A stretch of 64,000 nt of DNA from Zygaena filipendulae. Its lineage: Eukaryota > Arthropoda > Insecta > Lepidoptera > Zygaenidae. Under the pieces are notes generated by a model. That model ran no database searches, had not been told where the DNA came from, and worked only from the letters and a program-made list of their open reading frames with translations. The position numbers and the translations under genes are program-made. The stretch spans positions 1,656,501-1,720,500 of the forward strand of contig OU015672.1 in NCBI GenBank assembly GCA_907165275.2, given 5' to 3'. Of this stretch, positions 52,310 through 64,000 are shown in pieces; position 1 is the stretch's first letter; every line of letters begins with the position of its first letter.

Positions 52310-52977
52310 ACCTAACTTGCAGTAGTGATCAATGATGAAAAGTGTGTAAATAATAAAATCCCATGGGAAATTCACTAGACTGTATTCGATTTACTTACCA
52401 ACCTCTCAGCCTGTACTACTCAATAGTCAATAGCACACTCTGAGAGGTTAAATAATAATAACATTTATCGATTTAAATTTTTATGAATTTCGATTACTAG
52501 AATAGCAAAAAATACCGAATAAACTATGAAACCTGTTTCACATCCCTAAAACGCCAAAATGGTATCACTTTGACAGCTGATTGACATTGACACGCAAAGT
52601 CGTAACTCCTTTGGGTAACTTTTTCGGAAAAGGCAAAGAAAACTGATTACACACAATCAATACTCATCATAATTAATTTCTAAAAATATTTGCATTGACT
52701 TCATTGCTGTGCTGAGATGCGTTTAATGTGGTTTATATTGTACATGTATTTTATCAATGTGTTTCAATGTAGACATCAGAAAACAAAAGAAAATATTGTT
52801 TTAGCTGTATGGACTAAAGTTGTCTTTGCCTTCTCCAAAAATGTACAAAAAAAAACTTTTAAAAACTAAGAAAAAAATCTGTTGTGACTTTCATTTTACT
52901 ATTTTTTTAATTTTTAGCGAGTAAAAATAAATATTTAATGAATTTTCGTTGATATATAAATTAAGAATATATCAGAA
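52310..52977. promoter_or_regulatory. Promoter region of the unrecognised gene, possibly also VPS35
   Basis: Gene-free stretch holding two copies of the TTTGCCTTCC motif: one reversed (52606-52652, minus) and one forward (52799-52882) about 95 bp before the ATG at 52978. The reversed copy points toward VPS35, so this may be a divergent promoter with a VPS35 non-coding exon. This is inference. Confidence 0.4.
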
Positions 52978-55900
52978 ATGGATAAGCCGTCATTGAAACA
53001 ATATTTTGGCGATTCTTCTTCCCAATTTTTTGATGAAATCGGCACCACCCCTTCAGACATGATTGAAAGTGTTTACCTGGGAAATAATGAAAGTACCTAC
53101 CTACCTACTACCTTTACTCATTATTTTCCTATGATTGTTTTTCATTTCCATAATGTCATTTCTTCACTCATCATCACTTCAATTCGCACCAGAATCTATC
53201 AAGATTTATAGCACTAATACCAATGTCTCAGATCTCAGAAACTGGACTATTTATAATCTATCCACGGAGACAAGTTAATATGGAAAACATGACTCTCGTT
53301 TGTGATTGGTCAGCGATATGTACAGAGTACGTGTACCCGTACTGGTATTCGTGGCATTCAGAATGGTTTACGCCCACTGACTTTTTTGTCTTTGTCATTT
53401 GTATGAGATTTCGTGACAGAGAGAGCGCTATATTAACTTGTTTCCATGGATAGTGATAGTATTAGACCGTCGAATAAAAATAATCCATTTAAAATGGAGA
53501 TAATGGTCAGTAAAGTCATTCTCATAAATCTAAAAATCTATCTTCCTACATACACTTGCATAGAAAAACAACCATAGCAATTAAGATAAAATAACCAAAT
53601 TCAAAATTAATTGTAGGTTTAATTCTAAAATAAGAAAAAACCAAATTATTAATCACGTAGGCACTGAAATTCCTTACATTTTACAGCAAATCCAGCCGCT
53701 CAAGACATGTCTGCATCTGTCACTCAGCAGAAAATGCCCCAAGAAATGACATTTTCCAATGTGGTCCCTACGGTGAGCACTTCTGCTGCTCTTCCTGCAG
53801 CTAGCTTGCCTGATCCATCAACATTTTTTGATACAATAGGCCCTCAAACCGGGGCTCCAGTCATTGGTGGTGCAAATCCTAATTATGTCACTCAGGCATT
53901 TGAAGGGCTTAACATTAAGGTGAGTTTTAGAATTGAATGTTGTCTTAAAAGAATCATCACCTTGTGGGATCAAGTAGATCAGCTGTGTGTTGTGAAGTGG
54001 ATTATTATTATTATTATTATCAAAATCGGTTGAGAGGTAACAATCACAAAAAAAAAAGAAAAAACATTCACATTCATTGAATTAAGGACCTCCTCCTTTT
54101 TTTGGAGTCTGTTAAAAATACTACAATATGTATATTGTGTCAAACAGTATTTAATATGAGGTGCTATTTTAATATTGACCATTTATTGTTGAACCCTTGC
54201 CATAAATTTTATTATTCTTATGCAGCCCAATCATACCTACTTGTTTTTTATAGAACACCCCAGTAGATAAAGAGGCAGAGAGAAGAAGAGACGCCTGGAT
54301 ACCAAGTGATGAAGCAAAGAAAACTTTGATGAAGGTAAATAAGGCATACTACCTATTGTCAATGTGACAATAGAATCAATAAAAAAAACTTAAATATCAG
54401 TCCTATACACTGAGAGATATTTAAAATATATAAAATACTAAATACTGTTATGTTTCTGATAATTCTGCAATATTGCAACATGATATAATATTAACAAAAA
54501 AATTAAAACCGACTTCCAGAAACACAGAACTAAAAAGCTAAAAATAACAAAGTACCGATTTAATCCAACAGACAAAAATACATGTAATACTATTATTGGT
54601 TTGTGATACCACTGATCGTTTGAATTCGGTGCCAAGCCCGCTTACGTCTGCCCACTCGGGTTATACAGCACACGTGTATGTGTGGCGGGAGTGGACTTAG
54701 CCCATCCACCTACTCCATACTTGGCTTGTCACCGACTTCATATCGAAAAGTGGTAGCACAAACCAATAATAGTATTTTTTTTTTCTGTTGGATTAAATTA
54801 GTATTTTGTTATTTTTAGTTCTGTGTTTTTGGAAGTCTGTTTTAATTTTATTGTTAAAAATTTGTATATTTCTTGCTTTTTAGTGAGTCGGTTTGTAATT
54901 TATCTAAGTTACAATAGCCTAATGTCAACTACTCATAAACTTCTCCTGGTATTGCACCATCAGTTCCACTTCACCATATACATTGTGACAAACATAAATT
55001 GTTTAGAAACAACATTAAAGTTAACGAATCGGAATCTGTGAAATACCTATTATTTAGTAGTTCCGATGACCATCTATGGTCTTCATCATCAGTTCCACTT
55101 CTTTAAATTTTGCTTTTCGAAAACAAATGAACGATTTACTATAAAAAGTTCCCAAATCGCTATAGGTGTGCCTATAATTTTTGAAGAGTTCCCTCGATTT
55201 CTCCAAGATCCCATCATCAGATCCAAACTTGGTGGCAATTGGACCTAATTGGGAGTAAACTCTTTCAAAATCGGTCCATCGGTTTTCGAAATCGGTCCAA
55301 CCGTCTTCGAGTAATCGGTGAACATACTTAAAAAAAAACATACATACCTACATACAATCGAATGCATAACTTCCTCCTTTTTTTGGAATTCAGAAATAAA
55401 TAAATGAATATGAATAAATCTATTATAGTTTTTGAGTTTTTTGTAAACAGATAGACAGACGCGGTGGAGGACTTTCAATAATACTAGCTGACCCCCGCGG
55501 TTTCACCCGCGGTAATTTCGGAGTTCCCGCGGGAATTCCGGAATAAAAAATACCCCCGTCAGTTTGAGAGAAAAAAGAGAATAGACACGTATTTATTGCT
55601 TTTTCTATTTATTGAAAAAATACGCATTAAGGTTTAGGGGAGGTTGTTACGTCATAACTAAGTAAAAAGTGTACTTACGTGTGAAGTCACACGGAATTTC
55701 AACTCAATGTATCGCGACGTTATTTTGTTATAACGTAATAAAAGGAAAAATACGTGTCCAATATTTTTTATTAATCTACAAGACGGACTAAAAATTTTTT
55801 AGTGATCATGCCCATTGCCTAACATGCATTCACTGCTGTTTTGGTGATTGGTGGTCATCCCTTCTAAGTGCTTCCAATAACTTTTATGAAAAAAATAAAA

Positions 55901-56068
55901 ATTTATGAGTGTTTTTTTCTTCTAAATATAGGTATTGTACTTGCTAGTTGCTGTACCTAAACATTTGCACTTTGTACCACAATACAGGCTCAATCATCAC
56001 CGAAGGGATTGTTCTTCCCCGAACGAGATGTTCAAACCATGCCTGGGCTGTTGCTCGAAGAAGAATTG
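52978..56068 (+). CDS. Unrecognised protein, first four exons (incomplete)
   Basis: Exons 52978-53092, 53687-53919, 54254-54334 and 55988-56068 join in phase (510 nt, 170 aa) with GT-AG sites. The protein starts MDKPSLKQYFGDSSSQFFDE. It contains a repeated FFD-x-IG motif at residues 17-22 and 85-90, a Ser/Ala/Pro/Thr-rich disordered middle, then a charged block (DKEAERRRDAWIPSDEAKK) and PKGLFFPERDVQTMPGLLLEEEL. No signal peptide or membrane segment is visible. I cannot name the family; the block style resembles disordered N-termini of membrane-traffic proteins, but that is a guess. The ATG follows a promoter-like region and opens the first in-phase exon. The rest of the gene is not identified: it may run past 64000, or end in a tiny exon at 57136 (see findings). 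Introns contain SINE and CCGACTTCC-type repeats. Confidence 0.7.
53955..54110 (+). repeat. SINE 3' end and CCGACTTCC-type scrap
   Basis: GGGATCAAGTAGATC, GTGTTGTGAAGTGGATT and (ATT)n as at 63945-63990, then an AAGGACCTCCTCC end, in an intron of the unrecognised gene. Confidence 0.6.
54505..55395 (+). mobile_element. Foldback-headed CCGACTTCC element, second copy
   Basis: Shorter relative of 5990-7262: foldback head 54505-54840 (more diverged arms) and a single body unit ending near ACATACATACCTACATAC. In the intron between the exons at 54254 and 55988. Confidence 0.65.
55483..55813. repeat. HLE end and TTAGTCCGTC MITE
   Basis: 55483-55550 is the terminal part of a reversed HLE; 55556-55813 is a MITE copy truncated at its left side (GTCAGTTTGAGAG), with GTTACGTCATAAC and GTGAAGTCACAC centre. 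Confidence 0.6.
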
Positions 56069-56124
56069 GTGAGTTTTCTAACAAAGTCTTAAACATTTCA
56101 CCGCCATGTTTGTTCACATTTAAT

Positions 56125-56525
56125 TCAGTTTCACCCAGCATTAATTTCGGAGTTCGCCCGGGGTATTCCGGAATAAAAAAAACCCTATGTCCTTCTCTGT
56201 ACCCCTGACAACGTCTGTACAAAATTTCATGATAATCGGTTGAGTGATTAAGGCGTGAAAGCGTAACAAACAAACAAACTCACATTTGGATTTATGGATT
56301 TGTGTCACACATTCTTACATATTATATATAAAACAAAGTCCAGTTCTAGTCTATAGTCTGTCCGTTCGTGATTAACTTAAAAACGACTGAACGGATTTTC
56401 GCGCGGTTTTCACCAATAGATAGAGTGATTCAAGAGGAAGGTTAATACGTATAGTTTAAGTTTATACTGGTATTCCCGCGGGAACTCCGAAATTACCGCG
56501 GATGAAACCGCGGGGGTCAGCTAGT
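56125..56525. repeat. Two Helitron-like elements
   Basis: 56125-56285 reversed; 56320-56525 forward, ending ACCGCGGGGGTCAGCTAGT. 56526-57130 shows no recognised feature apart from AGGTAGTAAGTATGCAGTA-like short repeats. Confidence 0.6.
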
Positions 56526-57207
56526 TTATCTATACCACAGATAATATAATACTATACTAGTACAGATGCCTCATCTCATACAAAGAAACGTGACCATCCT
56601 AAAAAAAATAATTCCGGAAAATATTTTTATTTACTGATCGCAGCAATAGATGGCAGTTTCGTATAGATGAAATTTAATCGTCAGAGGGCGCCATTTTCTG
56701 AAGGTACTAGGTTAGTCATATAAATATATAGGTACGTGGATATAGGCATCGGCGCAGCGCAACAGTACCTACGCGACGCGACCTACTATTGAGTTCTACG
56801 AGTTTTGTGCCACAACGCGCGGCGTTGTACGATGCATTAGGTAGTAAGTATGCAGTAGGTATGTAGTGTAGGAAGTGTAGAAATACCTTATTTTAAAATT
56901 ATAACAATCGAAATTTGGAATACCTAATTAATATACCTAGTACTTACCTATTTTTTCAAAACAGTTTTGATACAATATTTCTGTTCTTACTAGCTAAATC
57001 AATAGGTACCTAAAGTATGCCGCTAAATTTTAATGCGTGTTTTCGCCTTTTTTTGAGTCGCGACTTGTGATATCTCCACCCACTAACTTCAACCACTATC
57101 GGGTGCAGAAGTGATTAATTTTTTTCTTAAACAGGATCTCAGACGAACAGGATAAGTTGCAGAGTTCGCTATCGACCAGCAATTTAAAAAAACCAATTCC
57201 TTTTTTA

Positions 57208-58136
57208 GTCCAGTCAATTCTTACTATTATAAATGCGAAAGTGAGTTTGTTTGTTATGCTTTCACGCCTTAACGGCTCAATTACTCATCACGAAATTTTG
57301 CACACACGTTGTCAGGGGTACCTACCGAAAAGGACATAGGGTACTTTTTGTTCCGGAATTCCTGCAGTAACTTCGAAATTGCCACGGGTAAAACAGCGGG
57401 GAACAGCTAGTAAAGCAATAACTTTGCCATTTCAGTTGAAAGGATAGGACCAACGCTTTTCCCGTTGGTCCTATCCTTTTAACTGAAGTGTGTACTCACT
57501 CGAATAAAAAATAAATATCTCAAAAAATCTTATGCCAATAGCTCTTAAATTGTTCAAAATATTGAAAAATATTTCAAATAAAAATTATAGAAAATAAAAC
57601 TTCCTGCAAAAGAACTCTCTTATCATTTTTGCATAGGTGCGTTAGTTTCTGCAAAAAACGCGCTAAAGTACAATATTTATATAAAAATGTCCAATATTTC
57701 CTAAATGGTTGGAAATATCAAAAAACGTTTCAAATAAAAATTATAGACAATAAAATTTCCTACAATAAAACTATCTTAACATTTTTCCATAGGTGTGATA
57801 GTTTTTGCAAAAAATGCGCCAAAGTGTAAATTTTTATAAAAATGTCTAATATCTCTCTTAAACTGCTCGAAACATCGAAAAACGCACGCAAAAATATTCA
57901 GAAAGCATTGTTTGTAGGAAATTTTATTGTGAATAATTTTTATTTCAAATATAAACCATTTAGGAGATATAGTTAAATAAGTGCTTTTTTGAGCTTTCGC
58001 CATTTTTTTTCAAACTTTCCTTTGTTTTAGATACCTGACTTCTTAGGATAATAAATATCGAATACTGACACGAATTTTTCCGTTGGTCCTATCCTTTCAA
58101 CTCAAAATGACAAAGTTTTAGCTTTGTTGACTGGAC
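57208..58136. mobile_element. TIR element GTCCAGTCAA split by an HLE
   Basis: Left GTCCAGTCAA (57208-57217) continues at 57412 (AAAGCAATAACTTTGCCATT) and matches the inverted right end (complement GTCCAGTCAACAAAGCTAAA...). Inside: GTTGGTCCTATCC inverted pair (57437-57485) repeated near 58083, and a 156-bp segment present twice (from 57572 and 57728). The HLE occupies 57218-57411. Confidence 0.75.
57218..57411 (+). mobile_element. Helitron-like element inside the GTCCAGTCAA element
   Basis: Starts TTCTTACTATTATAAATGCG, ends GGGGAACAGCTAGT; no target duplication at the interrupted site. Confidence 0.8.
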
Positions 58137-59727
58137 TACTTCGGAGTTCTATTATTTTGTAATAATAGCAATTCTATTATTATATATCGTAAAATACGTT
58201 TGTTTTTAATGTTTTGATCTTTCTCATTCTCACCCTAAACAATATAATACTATTCCCTAATTTTTCATCAACACGAAAATTAATGACGGCACTACCATCT
58301 TCGATTCCCCTAAAAACTCCACTTGAGTCCTCTGTGCACTAGTAGTACTATAGTATTACGTTATCTGTGTCGCTTCATGTCTGTGACGCAATGAAAGTAC
58401 AATTTGTACAATTTGTGAGCATATTGATAGATGGCGCCATTACATGAGGTTACTTAACCACGTGTTGAAATAGTACTTATTATTGCCGCCAGAGAAACAA
58501 AATTGCTTTTATATTTGTTGGTTATTTAACAGATTACTTGATTTTTTTATGCTTATGGAACATTTAAAATTATTTAAAGCATTGTTTACCTAGTAATTTC
58601 GCGTTATCTTCGTTTTACACGATCGTGAAATGCAAATCGATACCTCTAACGGCATCTATCGATAATCACTCAGAATTATTTTTCTTTTCTTAGAGATGAG
58701 ACCCCATGTCTATACTATAAAGAGGAAAGATTTGATGATTATTGTATAGTTGTATTATCTTAATCTTAAGGTGGCGCGCCACCATATTATGCAGCCTCTC
58801 AGCCGATAGAGGCCGCGGGCGGCGCCATAAAAGTGTTTTCTCAATTTACAGAGAATCGCAAGCTAAAAGATAGATTTTGATGATAAATGCGACAGGATGA
58901 GTGTTTAATACATCTTTCATTTAAAATTTTTATATGGTCTTACGCGCATTATTATCCTTTAACTACAAGAAAATTAGGAATAACCGCCCGAAACGTAGTC
59001 ACACACACATGCAAATCGATTAGTATTAGCCGAATCTGATTCTGAATTTGACTTATTATGTTTGAGTCTCGTTGGCGCTGTGGTGTAATACGTCTCTTTT
59101 TGTAAATAATGAATCGTGAAAATCTCGTGTTCAAATCTAAGATTGCGATTCCACTTTTTGTAACTAATTTTCTCAAATTTGTTTATTTATACTTATTTAT
59201 AGATCTACAAACGATTTATTTTTCGTTCTTTTTTGTTCATTATTTTAATTCCAAAAAAGAAAATTTAAAGGATATATTAGAACTAGAATCTAAGAAAATG
59301 TAAAGAAGGATAAAGCTAAATAAAAATATTGGACTTATTTTCAATACAACCTTTCCCTGCAGGTTACACACGTACCTATTTGCGTAAATATTGGGACTGA
59401 AAATAATTTTGGGTATAAAAAGAACTCTAGGTCCTAATCTAAATTTCAAGATTTCGGGATTTACTTGGTGATAAAAAAATTGAAATCTTATAATATCTCC
59501 GACACTATGACCACAATACCATCATCTTTATATTTCAGCAGTCTATGTGATTTACGTCATCAACTAGGATGTTTTTAATTTTAGAAAAAATCAATCATAG
59601 AAAATCCAAAACTAAATAGAATCGCAGTTCAACTCAAAACCTGAATGATTCGTGATAACTTTACAAAAAAAGTACATAATTCCACAAAGACACTGACTTT
59701 ACAATCCCTACTAAATACTGATAATAT
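58137..59727. other. AT-rich stretch without assigned features
   Basis: Scattered short frames only. 59067-59145 has a weak tRNA-like pair (GGCGCTGTGGTGTAATACG and GTGTTCAAATC) and could be an old SINE head. 58785-58830 is a small GC-rich block with GGCGCGCC. Confidence 0.3.
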
Positions 59728-61052
59728 TATAAATGCGAAAGTAACACTGTCTATCTGTCTGTCTGTTACGTCAATGGCTCAACGGATCATCACGAAATTT
59801 TGCATACACGTTGTCAGGGGTACAGAAAAGGACATAGGGTACTTTATATGCTGGGATTCCCACGGGAACTCCAAAATTAACACCGGTGAAATCTAATGAG
59901 ATTTCGCATATACGTTGTCAGGGGTACAGAGAAGGTACCCTATATGCATAGGGTACTTTGTATCCCGGAATTCCTGCGGGATCTTCGAAATTGCCGCGGA
60001 TGAAACCGCGGGGAACAGCTAGTACTCATATAAACCGAGATTTGAATCGTAATTCTAAAAGGATTAGAGTCAGACGTTATTACGCATAGTGGTTATATAC
60101 TCTTTGGTCTAGCCACTCAACCTATATAGTACCGCTTGGCGTTATTACACGAAAAAAAACATAAACGCATTCTGCCGTTGTTCCATTTCAAAATTTAAAT
60201 TTTGTCATCTCGTGATAATAATATTTTATATTTTATTGAGTTTCATCAGTAGGTACGTTGAGTTTGTAAAGTATTTTATATTCTACTAGCTGTGTCCCGC
60301 GGTTACACCAGCGTGAAACATTTTTATAAAATTAACAACTTATACTGGAGGATACTGTAGTTTCTTATGAGTGAAGTATTTAAAAAAACTGGTTCTTTAC
60401 TTTTTTATAATAACACTAGCTATTTTTCATAATATACCTAGAAATTAGCGCGGTTTCACCCACGCTAATTTCAGAGTTTCTGCGGGAATTCCGGGATAAA
60501 AACTACCGTGTCCTTCTCTGTGCCTCTACTAATAAAGTGTATGCAAAATTTCTAGATAATCGGTTGAGTAATAAACCGTAACATACAAACAAACAAATTC
60601 ATATTCGCATTTCTAATAATAAGTTTATCTAGAAGTGTGCATAATGTATATTATGAACAAGCAGTTTAGATTTGAAATCGTAAACAAAAGCATAAAAAAT
60701 GACAGATAGTAAAAAAAATTATCTATACTTCTAAACTATAATAAAAGAGTAGAATCCGCGATTCTGTACATTGAATATTTTTATGTTTTTACCTAAAATG
60801 GAGAGGGGTGATAAAAGAAGAGTAACCAAGCACAAAAAAAAGTTTTTGAAATTCTTTTCTGTCTGTCTGTCTGTTTGTTCGCCATAATCTCCAAATCAAC
60901 TGAACAGATTGTCATGCGGTTTTCACAGGTAGATTAAGCTTAGCCTGTAGCTACATAATATAGGCTTTGTTTCATTCAAATCGGATATCGGGAAAAAAAG
61001 TTGTTACACAAAAACTTTTCACGCGGGTGAAACCGCAGGACACAGTTAGTCA
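59728..61052. repeat. Helitron-like elements, 59.7-61.1 kb
   Basis: Forward 59728-59905 and 59906-60024 (the latter ends GGGGAACAGCTAGT), fragments 60288-60345, reversed 60440-60630, forward 60740-61052 (same subfamily as 12262-12600). No gene. Confidence 0.6.
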
Positions 61053-61768
61053 TATAATATTGAGACTTCTTCGGAAGTTGTTCTAACCACTGGACCATTA
61101 TCGTATAGTTCCTCCTGCCGAAAAAATTGTATGCATTCAGCCGTCGCGCGTCATTTGAATATATTGATCTTCTTTTATTTAGTTTCGTCAAAGCAGTGCG
61201 TTGGGAAGATAGATTTATTATAATATTGTATTATTTGTAAAATATAAATATTGTACTGGCAGTTGATCCTGCCGCGGTTTTGCTCGCGTCAGTTTTTATT
61301 TTTATTTTTTTTTTATTACAAAATCAAGGAAATAATAAATAATAATGAGTGAACAGTTACATCATTTGGAAAAATTTACAAAAGTAAAGTCTTTATTATA
61401 CAGGGTGTAACATTACGAGGGTATTTTTTTGGTAAAAAGGCATTCAATATTCGATTCTCGTCTCTAATAGTTGACTAAAAAAAAATTTGAAGAAAAAACT
61501 TACTGAAAAAACCACGTGAGTGTCGTGTCGTGCTCCGCTCGTATTGGTCATAGCGTGATGTTATAGCCTATAGCCGTCCTCAATAAATGACTATCTAACA
61601 CGGAAATAATTTTTCAATTCGATCTAGTAGTTCCTGAGATTAGTACGTTCAACCAAACAAGCAAACAAACTCTTCAGCTTTATCATTAGTACCTATAAAT
61701 TAACAAATACAAAGTAGGTATATGCATAGGTAATAGTAAAAAATATTATAAGCTTTTGAAAATTACTT

Positions 61769-62190
61769 CACGTGATCACATAGATATCACGAAAAGATGA
61801 AGTTTGACCTACCAACACGATGAGTCTGTAACTTGCAGTTTCGGAGATATGAGCTGTCGAAAATTTGACCATGTGATCACATAGATATCACAAAACATGA
61901 AGTTTGAGTACCAACGTGATATGACTGCGTCCTATAGTTTCGGAGTTATAAGTGTTCAAAAATTTTGTCACGTGAACACATAGATACCACGAAAACATGA
62001 AGTACAGCAACATGATGGGGTTGTCTCATACTAGTTTCGAGGGTATGAGCTTTACAAAAAAAATTTTTTTTTTGAAGATATTAAAAATTTGATCACGTGG
62101 TCACATAGACACAATAAAAATATGAAGTTGTACCAACATTATATGGCTGCGTGTCATTGCTGATTGCATCGAAGATAAAAGTTAAATTAC
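61769..62190 (+). repeat. About 100-bp tandem repeat, four units
   Basis: Units begin at 61769, 61870, 61969 and 62094 with CACGTGATCACATAGAT variants, then ACAAAACATGAAGTTT, ACCAACRTGAT and AGTTTCGGAGATATGAGCT. Units differ at many positions, so the array is old. Confidence 0.75.
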
Positions 62191-62836
62191 CCTGGGCCGT
62201 GGTGAGATACAACCATTCGAAAATATGGTCTCTCTCTTTTACGCATCGAGAAAACAAGAAAGAGATAGCAAGAATTTATGCAACACAAAAATATAAAATA
62301 CTTGTACGGGCTACCTGTAGCTTATAAGGTATACCTACTTGTACGGGACTCAAAACAAAATGTAGTTATGCCTTCGCTTCGGTTACTAAATACCTATCAA
62401 CTATATCAGTAATATGTATATTCCAAATTCAATTCTAAATTATCCCGGTAGGTAAAATTGTCAAAACTCACGGCTCAACGCCGCGACACCTTTCGATCCT
62501 TTTGGAACTCACTACAAACTACTGCATTCGGGGGACTTGTCAGTCGGCTGTAGCCGAACCACAGCTGTTTATAGACCGGGCCGCCATTTTCGTACACATA
62601 TACTGTATACGCTCTCACACAAGTAAGAGATTCGACCAAAATTTAATATTTTTGAAATGCTTATAATTATGTTATTTGTTCACTATCTGCAAAGATTTGA
62701 GACTTATGCGGCATCGAAACAAGTAGAAGTATTTTATTAAATAAAGTCTAATAAATAAAAATAGCCGTAGTGCAAGAAAACTCGGTAGGCAATTTGTATG
62801 AAAACTAGCCCTAACACCCGCACCTTAATCTAATAT
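62191..62836. other. No recognised feature
   Basis: Mixed sequence with a GC-richer part at 62470-62600; no reading frame or known repeat is evident. Confidence 0.3.
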
Positions 62837-63125
62837 ATGTATATCTTAATATATATAAATCACGTGTCACGTTGTTTGTCCGCGATGGACTCCGAAACTA
62901 CTGAACGGATTTTGATAAAATTTTGCAACCATTTATAATATGGTCCAACTTAAAAGATAGGATAGTTTTTATCCCGGAGTTCCCGCGGGAACTCCGGCAC
63001 TAATGCGGAAAACAGCTAATCGCCGTAAACTACTGTCGGGGTACAAAGAAGGACATAGAGTACTTTTTCCCGCAACCTCCGCGGGAACTCCGAAATTACC
63101 GCGGATGAAATCGCGGGGGACAGCT
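62837..63125 (+). repeat. Two fused Helitron-like elements (CACGTGTCACG subfamily)
   Basis: Head ATATATATAAATCACGTGTC, a first CCGCGGGAACTCCGG core at about 62985, then a second CCGCGGGAACTCCGAAATTA core and the GGGGGACAGCTATTG end. Confidence 0.65.
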
Positions 63126-63540
63126 ATTGTATAATATATTTGATTTGTTATTGTATAGTTGTTGTATACGTCGTGTGATGTAAATTTTTGTGTCGTGTCG
63201 TGTCAAATAAAGTTTTTCAATCCAATTCCGTCGAAACGGTCCCGAAGAGTCGCGGTGCCGGTGGTCTCGGCCTCGACCTACATGCAGATGAGACCGATAC
63301 ACTTGCCGCGGTCTCCGATTTCTGTCTGCTACTGTCTCGGTCGCTCGTCTCTGTCGCGGGGCGAACCTATACCTTCAAGGCTCATTTCCATTGGTCGTTA
63401 ATTCAGTCGTTATACAGCAGGCAGTCCCCGAATACGGGCTATCGATGAAAGTAAGCTGTCTAACTTGGTCGACACGGTGCGCACGCGGCCTAGCAACCAA
63501 TGACGACCGACGACCCACCTAGCAACAATTTCGACGACCC
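63126..63540. other. GC-rich stretch of unknown nature
   Basis: Follows a CAAATAAAG at about 63203. Short overlapping plus frames (63159-63448) have no recognised motif. Could be an element leader, an exon or a CpG-rich regulatory block. Confidence 0.25.
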
Positions 63541-63545
63541 GATTG

Positions 63546-64000
63546 GCGCAATTTATTTTATTTATTTATTTATTTATTTATTGTTTTGTTATCAGGCAAC
63601 ATGGGCCCATAGATAAATACCTTACAAACTAACATACATATATACAAATATAAAAAACATTCTATTTTTGACACTGTGTCGCTCTGGTGGTGGCTGTCGG
63701 TATCCTTCCTCGGAATCGCCTGTAGACCACACCTGCCTGCCATGCCATGCCATGCCTGCCCGCTAATCAAGAGGTTCCGGGTTCGATTCCCGGTGGGGGT
63801 GGACTTTGTGTGATGAACACAGGGTTCCATTTTCCAGTCTGGGTGTGTATATATATATCTATAGTATAATATATATGTAATAATATGTGTAGTAATACCA
63901 CGTGTTGCTTGGTTTCCACGACACAAGCTTATAGCTTAGTGTGGGATCAAGTAGATCTGTGTGTTGTGAAGTGTGAAGTGGATTATAGTAATTGATTTAT
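63546..64000 (+). repeat. TTTA microsatellite and tRNA-derived SINE
   Basis: (TTTA)n at about 63552-63583; then a SINE with B box GGTTCGATTCC at 63780-63790, the conserved GGTGGGGGTGGACTTTG, GATGAACACAGGGTTCC, and a GGGATCAAGTAGATC / AAGTGGATTATAG end. Body copies at 37127, 47550 and 53955. Confidence 0.75.

Noticed and set aside
59109..59303. 64-codon AT-rich plus frame
   Set aside because: Composition-driven, no motif, no neighbours supporting a gene.
61769..62190. CRISPR-like spaced repeats
   Set aside because: Units are tandem, diverged and about 100 bp in a eukaryotic genome; no cas genes.

Overview
The window is eukaryotic nuclear DNA from an insect, most likely a moth or butterfly. 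It has intron-rich housekeeping genes with GT-AG splice sites in an AT-rich background. That background is packed with Helitron-like elements (HLEs) ending in a CGCGGG...CCGCG hairpin plus CTAGT, and with repeats ending in CCGACTTCC. Both repeat styles are typical of Lepidoptera; the order is inferred from repeats and gene structure, not proven. There are no rRNA, CRISPR or prokaryotic features.

Layout. 1-15500 is a gene-poor, repeat-filled arm with HLEs, several MITE families, a 385-bp foldback and a cluster of palindromic MITEs at 12.9-15.1 kb. 15503-24836 (minus) is the mitochondrial isoleucyl-tRNA synthetase gene (IARS2 type), 12 coding exons, predicted 943 aa. 25588-34361 (plus), divergent from it, is LTV1, the 40S ribosome assembly factor, 11 coding exons, predicted 495 aa. 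35729-48077 (minus), convergent with LTV1, is VPS35, the retromer scaffold, 17 coding exons, predicted 811 aa. 48573-52168 (minus) is a recent Ty1/copia element with two 217-bp LTRs that look identical and a perfect 5-bp target duplication; most of its reverse transcriptase is missing. 52978-56068 (plus) holds the first four exons (170 aa) of a gene I do not recognise. 56069-64000 is again repeats, including a TIR element split by an HLE, a roughly 100-bp tandem array and a tRNA-derived SINE.

The coding reading frames of IARS2, LTV1 and VPS35 join in phase across every intron, so all three look functional. They act in unrelated places (mitochondrial translation, ribosome assembly, endosomal recycling) and share only head-to-head or tail-to-tail arrangement. 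The most interesting signals lie outside the coding sequence. A short repeated motif (TTTGCCTTCC followed by a small hairpin with covarying stem bases) lies upstream of three gene starts in the gene's own orientation; a fourth copy suggests a distant VPS35 first exon. HLEs sit within a few bases of several splice sites and of the IARS2 stop codon. A MITE family carries paired TGACGTCA sites into LTV1 introns.
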